Source: Arcobacter sp. | Lineage (GTDB): Bacteria > Campylobacterota > Campylobacteria > Campylobacterales > Arcobacteraceae | Assembly: GCA_002869535.1 (NCBI GenBank) | Contig: PKUK01000009.1 | Location: 248,001-312,000 of the forward strand | Reading direction: 5' to 3' | Length of the DNA: 64,000 nt | Shown: positions 18,367-28,288 of the stretch, piece by piece | Layout of the letters: the number at the start of each line of letters is the position of its first letter | How positions within the stretch are numbered: the first letter of the stretch is position 1 | Position numbers and translations under genes: made by a program | Notes under the pieces: model-generated | Told to the model about the DNA's origin: nothing | The model's database searches: none | What the model saw: only the letters and a program-made list of their open reading frames with translations

Positions 18367-19492
18367 CCAACACCTCTAACATTGAAGCAATTACATAATC
18401 TTGTTCTTCAATAGACAAATTTGGATAAAGAGGAAAAGAAATAGCTTCTTTATAATACTTATCCATCATAGGGGTATTTTCAGTTCCATATCCTAAATCT
18501 TTATAATATGGTTGTTTATTAATAGGGATATAATGAAATTGTAAACCAATATTCTTTTCTCTCATTTTAGTCACAAAATCTTTTTTATCAATACCAAACT
18601 TATCAAAGTCAATATTTACAACAAAAAGATGATAAGCAGATTCATTAGTAAAATCATATATAGGTTTTACAAAATCATATTTTTCTAAAATCTCACAATA
18701 CCTTTTAGCTAATACTCGTCTTTTATCTAAAAACCCATCTAATCTATTTAGTTGAGAGATTCCCAAAGCACAAGCTATATCTGTAAGCCTATAATTAAAT
18801 CCCAATTCTGTCATGTCATAATGCCAAGGTCCAATTTCAGGTTTTGCTTTCATTCCATGATTTCTCAAAAGCAAAAGCTTTTCATAAAGCTCTTTTGAGT
18901 TTGTAGTAATAGCTCCACCCTCACCTGTAGTAAAACCTTTTACCGGATGAAAAGAAAAAGTTGAAATATCACTATTTAAACAAGATCCCGCTTTTACACC
19001 ATCATTAATTGCCCCAATAGAGTGTGCACAATCTTCAAGAATCTTTACCTTATATTTATCTCTTAACTCTTTTAATTTCTTTTGATTTACACTAAGTCCT
19101 GAAAAATGAACCACATAAATTGCTTTTATCGAAGAGTCTTTTTTTAACTCTTCTTCACAAAGATCTAAATCTATATTTCCATCTTCACAAATATCCACAA
19201 AATTTGGTTTTGCCTTTACGTAAAGAATTGAATTTGAGGTTGCTAAAAAAGAGTTTACAGTTGTAAGGACTTTATCATTTTCCTTTAAAAGTACAAGAGA
19301 AGCCAAATGTAAAGCAGCTGTTCCATTTGAAACAGCCACACAATATTCAGCTCTAGTATATTTACAAAGAGCCTCTTCAAACTCTTTTATTTTTGGCCCA
19401 GTAGTTAAATAATCACTTTTTAAAGTTTTTACTACTGCTTCTATGTCATCATCTAAAATATTTTGTTTGCTATAGGGAATAAAATTCATCAT
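18359..19492 (-). CDS. pseC: UDP-4-keto-6-deoxy-AltNAc aminotransferase
   Basis: A 377-residue DegT/DnrJ/EryC1-family PLP enzyme that installs the 4-amino group. Lys185 in SFHPVKGFTTGEGGA is the Schiff-base lysine, and EDCAHSIGA at 153-161 holds the PLP-ring Asp154. The N-terminal IPYSKQNILDDDI is typical of PseC. It is separated from pseB by two kinase genes, which is unusual, since pseB and pseC are commonly adjacent. The start overlaps the preceding DUF2061-kinase stop by 4 bases. Confidence 0.92.
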   Translation of the reverse strand: MMNFIPYSKQNILDDDIEAVVKTLKSDYLTTGPKIKEFEEALCKYTRAEYCVAVSNGTAALHLASLVLLKENDKVLTTVNSFLATSNSILYVKAKPNFVDICEDGNIDLDLCEEELKKDSSIKAIYVVHFSGLSVNQKKLKELRDKYKVKILEDCAHSIGAINDGVKAGSCLNSDISTFSFHPVKGFTTGEGGAITTNSKELYEKLLLLRNHGMKAKPEIGPWHYDMTELGFNYRLTDIACALGISQLNRLDGFLDKRRVLAKRYCEILEKYDFVKPIYDFTNESAYHLFVVNIDFDKFGIDKKDFVTKMREKNIGLQFHYIPINKQPYYKDLGYGTENTPMMDKYYKEAISFPLYPNLSIEEQDYVIASMLEVLDV

Positions 19493-20214
19493 TTTATATA
19501 ATTACTCTTTATATATTTGATAATGACTTCTACAGATTCATCTATGCTTAGTTTGTCTGTATCTATTATAATTTCTGCATGCTGTGGTTCTTCATATACA
19601 TCATTAACACCCGTAAAATTTTCATACTCACCCCTTAAGGCTTTTTCATATTTACCATTAATATCTCTTTTTTTACAAGTTTCAAGTTCTGCTTTAACAT
19701 ATACTACAATATTGTTCTTAACCATTTCTCTTATAGCTTTTCTTGACTCTGTATATGGACTTACGAATGAAGCAACAGTTGATACTGAGTTATTTTGTAA
19801 AGTTTTAATCAAATGTCCAATTCTATGCATGTGCCTATTTCTATCTTCCCTCGTATACCCAATACCAGGAATTAAATCTCTAATATCTTTAGAATCAATT
19901 CGCTCCAAAGGAATTTCAAAGTTAGATAACTCTTCATAAACTCTATTTGCCAATGTTGTTTTACCTGAAAGTGGTAATCCAGTAAACCAAAGATTAAAAG
20001 GTTCTATTTTTTTTCTTCCCCATTTTATTTTAAACCATGCTCTTTCATGTGCCCAATACAGTCCTACTTTTAAAACAGTTTCAATTACACCAGCTGCAAT
20101 TGCTAAATCAAGTCTTCCAAAAAATATATAAACAATAATAATAGTTGTAGTAGTTGCAACAAATCTCCAACTAATACCTTTAGTTACTGATCTTAAATTA
20201 GTATCTCTATACAT
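19489..20214 (-). CDS. DUF2061 membrane domain fused to APS-kinase-like kinase
   Basis: A 241-residue fusion. Residues 1-68 match DUF2061: two hydrophobic segments (about 17-34 and 37-54) and the ending YWAHERAWFKIKWGR. Residues 72-241 are an APS-kinase fold with Walker A GLPLSGKTT at 79-87 and NFTGVNDVYEEP near the C-terminus. The substrate loop differs from true CysC: DSKDIRDLIPGIGY replaces DGDNVRHGL, and VSPYTESR replaces ISPFKSDR. It would therefore be an inner-membrane-anchored, possibly divergent kinase. No ATP sulfurylase or sulfotransferase is in the window. It sits between canonical cysC and pseC with 8-base and minus 4-base spacing. Confidence 0.75.
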   Translation of the reverse strand: MYRDTNLRSVTKGISWRFVATTTTIIIVYIFFGRLDLAIAAGVIETVLKVGLYWAHERAWFKIKWGRKKIEPFNLWFTGLPLSGKTTLANRVYEELSNFEIPLERIDSKDIRDLIPGIGYTREDRNRHMHRIGHLIKTLQNNSVSTVASFVSPYTESRKAIREMVKNNIVVYVKAELETCKKRDINGKYEKALRGEYENFTGVNDVYEEPQHAEIIIDTDKLSIDESVEVIIKYIKSNYIK

Positions 20215-20222
20215 TAAAACCT

Positions 20223-20852
20223 CTAAATTGCATATTCAAGATTACCCTCTATATAACCAAACTTAATTAAGTAGTTTATAATTATATCTACACACTCTTG
20301 AATAGAATGTTTGTCTGTTCTTATATGAATTTGAGGATTTTCTGGCTCTTCATATGGGGAATCAATTCCTGTGAAATTTTTAAGTCCACCCTCTCTAGCT
20401 TTTTTATATAAACCTTTGGGATCTCGTTGTTCACAAATACTAATAGGGGTATCAATAAATATTTCAATAAATTCATCATATTTAACTAATGAGCTTGCAA
20501 TTTGTCGATCTGATTTAAAAGGACTTATAAAAGCTGTTAACACTATAAGTCCAGCATCTACAAATAATTTACTAACTTCTCCTACTCTTCTTATATTTTC
20601 AACTCTATTCATTTCAGAAAAACCAAGATCTTTATTTAAGCCATGTCTTACATTATCACCATCCAACAAATAAGTTTTTCTTTGCATTCTAAAAAGTTCT
20701 GCTTCAACAGCATTTGCAATAGTTGATTTCCCACTAGCACTTAATCCTGTAAACCACAATATTGATGGTTTTTGAGATAATAATCGTACTCTATCTTCTT
20801 TTTCTACTGTTTGTTTATGCCAAACTATATTTTCATCTGTTTTATTATTCAT
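20223..20852 (-). CDS. cysC: Adenylyl-sulfate kinase family protein
   Basis: A 209-residue APS kinase homologue. Walker [10 protein letters not shown] is at residues 36-44, and [16 protein letters not shown] (71-86) and ISPFKSDR match canonical CysC, as does the late [15 protein letters not shown]. The classical reaction is APS + ATP to PAPS. In C. jejuni capsule loci a CysC homologue (Cj1415) instead phosphorylates the 3'-OH of a cytidine diphosphate conjugate, so the true substrate here is open. It lies second in the operon, directly after pseB. Confidence 0.82.
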   Translation of the reverse strand: MNNKTDENIVWHKQTVEKEDRVRLLSQKPSILWFTGLSASGKSTIANAVEAELFRMQRKTYLLDGDNVRHGLNKDLGFSEMNRVENIRRVGEVSKLFVDAGLIVLTAFISPFKSDRQIASSLVKYDEFIEIFIDTPISICEQRDPKGLYKKAREGGLKNFTGIDSPYEEPENPQIHIRTDKHSIQECVDIIINYLIKFGYIEGNLEYAI

Positions 20853-20859
20853 AATTTAA

Positions 20860-21852
<993 letters not shown>

Positions 21853-21878
21853 TTACGGCCCTTTATTATAATTGTTTT

Positions 21879-21884
21879 ATTTTA
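21879..21884 (-). promoter_or_regulatory. Candidate -10 element for the Pse/phosphonate operon
   Basis: On the minus strand TAAAAT lies 26 bases upstream of the pseB ATG (21852), followed by an AAAGGG Shine-Dalgarno just before the start. A second TATAAT-like hexamer (minus strand of 21865-21870) is closer to the ATG. Epsilonproteobacterial sigma70 promoters often lack a clear -35, so the call rests on the hexamer and position only. Transcription from here could cover all genes down to 8524. Confidence 0.35.
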
Positions 21885-21957
21885 CCTAATATATTATTTA
21901 ACTTTTATTTTAAGAGCGAATATGTAATAATTTAATAAATTAAAAATTAGGTATTTT

Positions 21958-22170
21958 ATGTCAGAAAATTTTATTTCAGAAGATATTATCAAAATCCAGA
22001 AAAAACTTGCTACCTTTGAGAAGGGTTCAAGAAATTATAAGAAATATACAAAAATACTTGCCAAACATATAAAAAAGTTTACTATGAAAAAAAGAGTAAA
22101 CTCCCACATAAAGACAATTGAGACTGTTCAAAAAATAGATGAAGAGACAAAAAAAGAAAATCAAGAATAA
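21958..22170 (+). CDS. Small charged hypothetical protein upstream of recA
   Basis: A 70-residue lysine-rich, predicted helical protein (KKLATFEKGSRNYKKYTKI, then an acidic tail ending KKENQE). No known domain is recognised and there are no membrane segments. A TAGG sequence is placed about 8 bases before the ATG. It precedes recA by 85 bases and is on the same strand. Codon use looks like its neighbours. Function unknown. Confidence 0.6.
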   Translation: MSENFISEDIIKIQKKLATFEKGSRNYKKYTKILAKHIKKFTMKKRVNSHIKTIETVQKIDEETKKENQE

Positions 22171-22218
22171 ATTTTATTACAATTTGTAATAATTTTTCCC
22201 AATTAAAACTATTTCTGA

Positions 22219-22224
22219 TAAAAT
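22219..22224 (+). promoter_or_regulatory. Candidate -10 element of recA
   Basis: TAAAAT preceded by TGA (TGATAAAAT, an extended -10 style) is 31 bases before the preferred recA start. No convincing -35 is present and no LexA-type operator was recognised, in keeping with the absence of a classical SOS regulon in Campylobacterota. Confidence 0.45.
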
Positions 22225-22255
22225 ACACAAAATTAATAAGATGCAGGAAAAAAAC

Positions 22256-23296
22256 ATGGATGAAAATCAAAAGAAATCACTAGATTTAGCTATTAAACAA
22301 ATTGACAAGGCTTTTGGAAAAGGCTCACTTGTAAGACTTGGAGATAAGGAGACTGTTCCAGTAGAAGCTATTAGTACAGGTTCATTAGGACTTGACTTAG
22401 CATTAGGTGTTGGAGGATTACCAAAGGGAAGAGTCATAGAGATATATGGACCTGAATCTTCAGGTAAAACTACACTAACTTTACATGCAATTGCTGAGTG
22501 CCAAAGACAAGGTGGAGTTTGTGCTTTTATTGATGCAGAACATGCACTTGATGTTATTTATGCTAAAAATTTAGGAGTAGATACAGATAACTTACTTGTT
22601 TCTCAACCAGACTTTGGAGAGCAAGCTTTAGAGATACTTGAAACTGTTATTAGAAGTGGAGCTGTAGACTTAATCGTAATTGATTCAGTTGCCGCACTTA
22701 CTCCAAAAGTAGAAATTGATGGGGATATGGATGACCAACAAGTTGGTGTTCAAGCTAGACTTATGAGTAAAGCTTTAAGAAAAATCACTGGTATTTTACA
22801 TAAAATGAACTGTACAGTAATTTTCATCAACCAAATTAGAATGAAAATCGGTATGACAGGATATGGGAGTCCAGAAACAACAACTGGTGGAAATGCACTT
22901 AAATTTTACTCTTCTGTTAGACTTGATATTAGAAGAATTGCAACACTTAAACAAGCTGAAAACTCAATAGGAAATAGAGTAAAAGTAAAAGTTGTAAAAA
23001 ATAAAGTTGCACCTCCATTCAAACAAGCAGAATTTGACATCATGTTTGGAGAAGGTATTTCTAAAATGGGTGAACTTGTTGATTATGGTGTAAAATTAGA
23101 CATCGTTGATAAAGCAGGAGCTTGGTTCTCTTATAACGACAGTAAAATAGGTCAAGGTAAAGAGAACTCAAAAGTATTCTTAAGAGAAAATCCAGAAATA
23201 GCCAAAGAGATTGAAGAAAAAATCCTTGAAGCAATGGGTGTAAATGATGCAGTACCATTTGAAGGTGATGAAAGCTCAGAAGAAGGTGAAGATTAA
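22256..23296 (+). CDS. recA: Recombinase RecA
   Basis: A 346-residue RecA. It has the N-terminal [18 protein letters not shown], Walker [20 protein letters not shown] (Walker B), the L1/L2 loops ([17 protein letters not shown]) and a short acidic C-terminal tail ([10 protein letters not shown]). RecA forms the ATP-dependent filament for homologous recombination and repair. An upstream in-frame ATG at 22241 exists, but the sequence AGGAAA at 22245-22250 is placed as a ribosome-binding site for ATG 22256, and the resulting N-terminus matches other RecA proteins. Confidence 0.98.
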   Translation: MDENQKKSLDLAIKQIDKAFGKGSLVRLGDKETVPVEAISTGSLGLDLALGVGGLPKGRVIEIYGPESSGKTTLTLHAIAECQRQGGVCAFIDAEHALDVIYAKNLGVDTDNLLVSQPDFGEQALEILETVIRSGAVDLIVIDSVAALTPKVEIDGDMDDQQVGVQARLMSKALRKITGILHKMNCTVIFINQIRMKIGMTGYGSPETTTGGNALKFYSSVRLDIRRIATLKQAENSIGNRVKVKVVKNKVAPPFKQAEFDIMFGEGISKMGELVDYGVKLDIVDKAGAWFSYNDSKIGQGKENSKVFLRENPEIAKEIEEKILEAMGVNDAVPFEGDESSEEGED

Positions 23297-23297
23297 T

Positions 23298-23321
23298 ATC
23301 TAAGATATTTTTCTCTTAGAT
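23298..23321 (+). terminator. Hairpin after recA
   Basis: Arms ATCTAAGA and TCTTAGAT (perfect 8-bp complement, 8-base loop) lie 2 bases past the recA stop codon. There is no long T-tract after it, so termination may be weak. Eno has its own -10-like element further on. Confidence 0.45.
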
Positions 23322-23412
23322 TTAACTATTTACAAAACTACACTTACCTCCACTACACAAAATAATTAAAAATCCCTAAAACCATAAAAGAACTTTAAAA
23401 TGATTTTTTAGA

Positions 23413-23418
23413 TAAAAT
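23413..23418 (+). promoter_or_regulatory. Candidate -10 element of eno
   Basis: TAAAAT in the context TTAGATAAAATCT lies 32 bases upstream of the eno GTG. Together with the recA hairpin it suggests that eno is transcribed separately. No -35 is evident. Confidence 0.4.
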
Positions 23419-23441
23419 CTAAGAAATTTAAATATTTATAG

Positions 23442-24728
<1,287 letters not shown>

Positions 24729-24737
24729 TATTATAAT

Positions 24738-24995
24738 ATGCAAAAGAAAAGTAAACGTTATGTAAATAAAGAGATAAAACGATTTACTGTAATAGCAATA
24801 ATTTCTATTGCTATTACGCTTTTTCTAAGCTATCATGTGGCAAACTTACTCTTTGGAGTAAATTCTTTTGAGGTTTATAAATCACTTAAAAATAAGAAGT
24901 CTTATTTAACTAGTGAAATAAATAGACTTCAAGAGAGTAATGCGAGATTACAAAAAGAGTATTTTGAATTAAAAAATTTGGAGCCAGAAGAATGA
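24738..24995 (+). CDS. FtsB/DivIC-like septum formation initiator
   Basis: An 85-residue small bitopic protein: a basic N-terminus, one membrane helix (about residues 18-38: IAIISIAITLFLSYHVANLL) and a periplasmic coiled coil (KSYLTSEINRLQESNARLQ). This architecture is that of FtsB/DivIC family divisome proteins. It lies between eno and the AMIN protein as in other Campylobacterota. The stop overlaps the next ATG by 4 bases. Confidence 0.75.
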   Translation: MQKKSKRYVNKEIKRFTVIAIISIAITLFLSYHVANLLFGVNSFEVYKSLKNKKSYLTSEINRLQESNARLQKEYFELKNLEPEE

Positions 24996-25789
24996 AATCT
25001 TTACCTTTAATTGTTACATCACTACTTATTGTTGCTTCTTTGCAAGCAAGGGAAAATCCGTTTATGCCAACAAAAGCATATGATGATGAAGTTGCAAGAC
25101 TTATGGAAATAGACCAAAACTACCCAGCTGAGTTTATGGAAAAAAACCAAGATATTGAACTAGAAGATATGACCCCTATTTTGCATGAGGGCGATGTAAA
25201 TAAACCTTTACCATCTGCTGTTGCAAAAAGTGAAGAAGAGATGAAAAAAGAGCAAATGGAAAAAGAGGCTCAAATAAAAAAAGAACAGATGCTTCAAGAA
25301 GCACTAAAAAAAGTTGAAGCTGCAAAAAAAGAAGCTGCAAAAGCAAAAATGGAAAAAGCTAAAGCTGTTGCTAAAGCCAAAGAGCTTGAAGAGAGAGGTC
25401 CTGTTATTTATGTAAAACCAAGACCAGAAGAAATGACAGCTCAAGATGAACCAAAAATGCAAGATGATATGCAAATGGAAGTTAAAAGTTTAAAGGTTTT
25501 ACCATTTTTAACTGTTGAGTATTCAGATGATAAAATGACTTTAAATACAAAATATAAAATTATGAAAAAGTTTTATTTAGAAGATGAGAAAAAATTAATT
25601 GTTGACTTCAAAGGAAATGTTTCATTTTTTACTAAAAAGTTAGATTTAGACTCTACAAATTTTAAACAACTTGTAGCTGGAAATCACAAAGAAGATCAAT
25701 TTTTTAGAGTGGTTATTTTAGTAGAAGATATGCCTTCTAACTATGATATATCATTTGATGATAGCTTGGTTTACATTGTTTCTAAATAA
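24992..25789 (+). CDS. Exported AMIN-domain protein with Lys/Glu/Ala coiled coil
   Basis: A 265-residue protein. Residues 1-20 form a signal peptide (LPLIVTSLLIVASLQARE, cleavage after SLQA likely). Residues about 75-135 are a Lys/Glu/Ala-rich helix resembling a TolA-type or coiled-coil spacer. The C-terminal about 95 residues (LPFLTVEYSDDKMTL to VYIVSK) match an AMIN domain, a peptidoglycan-associated targeting module of cell-wall amidases and secretins. No enzymatic domain is present. It probably acts at the envelope with the FtsB-like protein. The 3' end overlaps the convergent antiporter gene by 39 bases. Confidence 0.7.
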   Translation: MKSLPLIVTSLLIVASLQARENPFMPTKAYDDEVARLMEIDQNYPAEFMEKNQDIELEDMTPILHEGDVNKPLPSAVAKSEEEMKKEQMEKEAQIKKEQMLQEALKKVEAAKKEAAKAKMEKAKAVAKAKELEERGPVIYVKPRPEEMTAQDEPKMQDDMQMEVKSLKVLPFLTVEYSDDKMTLNTKYKIMKKFYLEDEKKLIVDFKGNVSFFTKKLDLDSTNFKQLVAGNHKEDQFFRVVILVEDMPSNYDISFDDSLVYIVSK

Positions 25790-26923
25790 GAAATAAGTTA
25801 GCAGTTTTATTATTATCATTACAATTAAAACTTCTAAAATAGAAGCTAGAATAAATGCATAATAATAAAACTGAGTGATACTATGATTATGATAAGCCAA
25901 TGTCGTTACTGCAATCAAAAGAGTAAGCGGCATTGAATGAGAAAGCCCTATTAAAAGAAACTTCCCACCCTTTAACTCTTTCATAAATAAAAATGATGCT
26001 ACGAACCTAATAAAAATCATAGCCCCTACTATTGTTAAGGCTTTAAGAAAAAGTCCATCATGAAATAGTGCTTCAAGCTCAAAAGAAGAACCTACAGATA
26101 TAAAAAATATTGGAACTAGCCAACCAAAACCAAAGTGCTCTAGTTTTGTGGGAAGAGCTTTATTATGCTCAAAAAATGTCTTTATAAAAGTACCTGCAAT
26201 AAATGCTCCAAATGCCACTTCTAGTTTTAAATAAATCATAATAGTAATCAATAAAAAGAAAATAGCCATAGAGACTCTTATATCTTGTTCTTGATGATCA
26301 TCATCTGGCATAAGATATCTTTTTATTTCAGGATACCACCATAATAAGTTATGAAAGACTTTGTATACTACTAATAAACTAAATAAGAACACCATAAACA
26401 ACATCATTGTTTTAGCAAATTCCCAACCTAATCCAAGCTCTAATCCTGCAGAAACTGTTGTTAAAACTATAATAGAAACAATCTCTCCTACAAGACCTAC
26501 AAGTATTGCCATAGAGACCCAGTCTTCATCTCCATACTCTTTTCTTAATGCTGCTAGCATACCAATAGAGATTAAAGGAAGAGTAACTACAAATACATTA
26601 CTTAGTTCGAAATACAATGCTATTAAAAAAGAAAGGGAGAATAATACCCCATTATAAACTAACGACTTTTTAAGAATTAAGGGGTCCGAATTGATTATCT
26701 TTTTTAAATCAACTTCAAGACCTGCTAAAAACATCAAATATAAGAATCCAAGTTCTGCAACTAGCTCTAAAATAGTGTGCTCAACAATCAAAGAAAAATA
26801 AACAGCAAGTGCTCCCAATATAATCTCAACAGGAACCGTTGGTATCTTTGTAAATTTCGATACCAAAGGAGAGATAAAAATTATTATCGAAATTGAGATT
26901 ATTATTAGGATTTCTTCTGCCAT
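25751..26923 (-). CDS. Cation:proton antiporter (CPA2/KefB-like membrane domain)
   Basis: A 390-residue integral membrane protein with about 11-12 hydrophobic segments across its length. The N-terminal PTVPVEIILGALAVY and FLYLMFLAGLEVDL, plus AFGAFIAGTFIKTF, are typical of the Na+/H+ exchanger domain of CPA2 transporters. The C-terminal NAD-binding TrkA domain of KefB is absent, as in short NapA-like members. It probably exchanges Na+ or K+ for H+. The gene is convergent with the AMIN gene and 9 bases downstream of bioB. Confidence 0.8.
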   Translation of the reverse strand: MAEEILIIISISIIIFISPLVSKFTKIPTVPVEIILGALAVYFSLIVEHTILELVAELGFLYLMFLAGLEVDLKKIINSDPLILKKSLVYNGVLFSLSFLIALYFELSNVFVVTLPLISIGMLAALRKEYGDEDWVSMAILVGLVGEIVSIIVLTTVSAGLELGLGWEFAKTMMLFMVFLFSLLVVYKVFHNLLWWYPEIKRYLMPDDDHQEQDIRVSMAIFFLLITIMIYLKLEVAFGAFIAGTFIKTFFEHNKALPTKLEHFGFGWLVPIFFISVGSSFELEALFHDGLFLKALTIVGAMIFIRFVASFLFMKELKGGKFLLIGLSHSMPLTLLIAVTTLAYHNHSITQFYYYAFILASILEVLIVMIIIKLLTYFLFRNNVNQAIIK

Positions 26924-26932
26924 TTGTTTTTA

Positions 26933-27784
26933 TTAATCTCTTTCTCTTTTGATTTTAAATCCTAGTTTTTCAAGCTCTTTCATATCTTCTACTGGAGACT
27001 TCCCTGAAGTAGTTAAATAGTCTCCTATTACGAAGGCATTTGCGCCTTTTTCAAAAATCTTATATTGCTCTTCCCCAAACATAAGTTCTCTTCCACCAGC
27101 AACCATTATTTTCATTGCATTTGGAACCAAATTTCGGGCTAAACTGATTAATTCAAATGCCTCTTCTCTTGAAACACTATTACTTACTATTGGTAAAGCT
27201 TCATTTGGATGAAAAAAGTTTAAAGGTACATTCATAGGCTCTAAAGATGCGATTGATTCAAGCATTGATACTCTTTGTTCTTGGGTTTCTCCAAGACCAA
27301 AAATTCCACCACATACAAGTCTTAATCCTACTTCTTTTACATTTTTACAAGTTTGATATCTCTCTTGCCAAGTATGAGTTGTAACAATCTCAGGATAAAA
27401 GTCTTCTGCTGTTTCAAGGTTATGATTATAAGCATCAACCCCAGCCTCTTTAAGCGTTTGCAGTTGTTCAACACTAGCAGTTCCATTACAAGCAATTAAA
27501 ATAAGTCCTAAATTCTCTTTTTTTACAGCTTTAGCTGCTTCAACAACAAACTTTAATCTTTTGTCATCTAAGCCTTTTCCTGCTGTTACAAGGCAAAATC
27601 CATTAGCATTATTTGCCTTTGCTCTTTTTGCTTCTTCTACAACTTGTTCTATCTCTTTTCTTTTATATCTTAATATATCTGCTTTATATTTTACACTTTG
27701 TGTACAAAATTTACAGTCTTCATTACAAGTACCACTTTCAATATTACAAATGGCACATAAAAATATCTCTTTATTATCGCTCAT
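26933..27784 (-). CDS. bioB: Biotin synthase
   Basis: A 283-residue radical-SAM enzyme that inserts sulfur in dethiobiotin. The [4Fe-4S] motif is CNEDCKFC with Cys20, Cys24 and Cys27. YNHNLETAEDFYPEIVTTHTW, GGIFGLGET and the late AGGRELMFGEEQ are BioB hallmarks. It is shorter than E. coli BioB (346 residues), as is normal for the Campylobacterota form. It overlaps the start of the phosphoesterase gene upstream by 11 bases. Confidence 0.92.
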   Translation of the reverse strand: MSDNKEIFLCAICNIESGTCNEDCKFCTQSVKYKADILRYKRKEIEQVVEEAKRAKANNANGFCLVTAGKGLDDKRLKFVVEAAKAVKKENLGLILIACNGTASVEQLQTLKEAGVDAYNHNLETAEDFYPEIVTTHTWQERYQTCKNVKEVGLRLVCGGIFGLGETQEQRVSMLESIASLEPMNVPLNFFHPNEALPIVSNSVSREEAFELISLARNLVPNAMKIMVAGGRELMFGEEQYKIFEKGANAFVIGDYLTTSGKSPVEDMKELEKLGFKIKRERD

Positions 27785-28286
27785 ATTTTATCTCTTTTTT
27801 TAAAAATTCTTTTTCATTTATATTTTTTGAGTAATAGTTAATTATATACTCATTTGGGTTAATTTCCAACAATACGCACTCACTAAGAGGTTTTTCTCTC
27901 GCACATATTTCACCAGGATTTAAAAATAAAGTATTCCCTTTATATTCACTTTCAAAGATATGAGTATGTCCAAAAATGACAACATCACAATCGCCAGTCA
28001 TATAAAAAGGAAGATGCATAAGTTTAAACTTTATATCCTCTATTTTAAAATAATATGGCTCATTCTCTATTTTAAATTCATTTGAAAGATGAACTAAAGA
28101 GTTGTCATTATTGCCATATACACACACATAAGGTAAAGATGAACTTTTTAGAAGTTCTAAATTCTCACGTAAGCACAAGTCACCTGCATGAATCAAGTAT
28201 TGTGCGCCCTTTGCTTTTAAAAAGTCAATAGCCTCTTTTGTTAAATCAACTTTTTTATGACTATCAGAAAGAACTGCTATTTTCAA
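27774..28286 (-). CDS. YfcE-like metallophosphoesterase
   Basis: A 170-residue calcineurin-like phosphodiesterase of the MJ0936/YfcE type. All metal-binding motifs are visible: DSH (Asp8, His10), HAGD, YGNND and FGHTH, followed by LNPGE. It is cytoplasmic. Members hydrolyse cAMP-like or model phosphodiesters; the physiological substrate is unknown. It starts 3 bases after the topA stop. Confidence 0.85.
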   Translation of the reverse strand: MKIAVLSDSHKKVDLTKEAIDFLKAKGAQYLIHAGDLCLRENLELLKSSSLPYVCVYGNNDNSLVHLSNEFKIENEPYYFKIEDIKFKLMHLPFYMTGDCDVVIFGHTHIFESEYKGNTLFLNPGEICAREKPLSECVLLEINPNEYIINYYSKNINEKEFLKKEIKYER

Positions 28287-28288
28287 GA

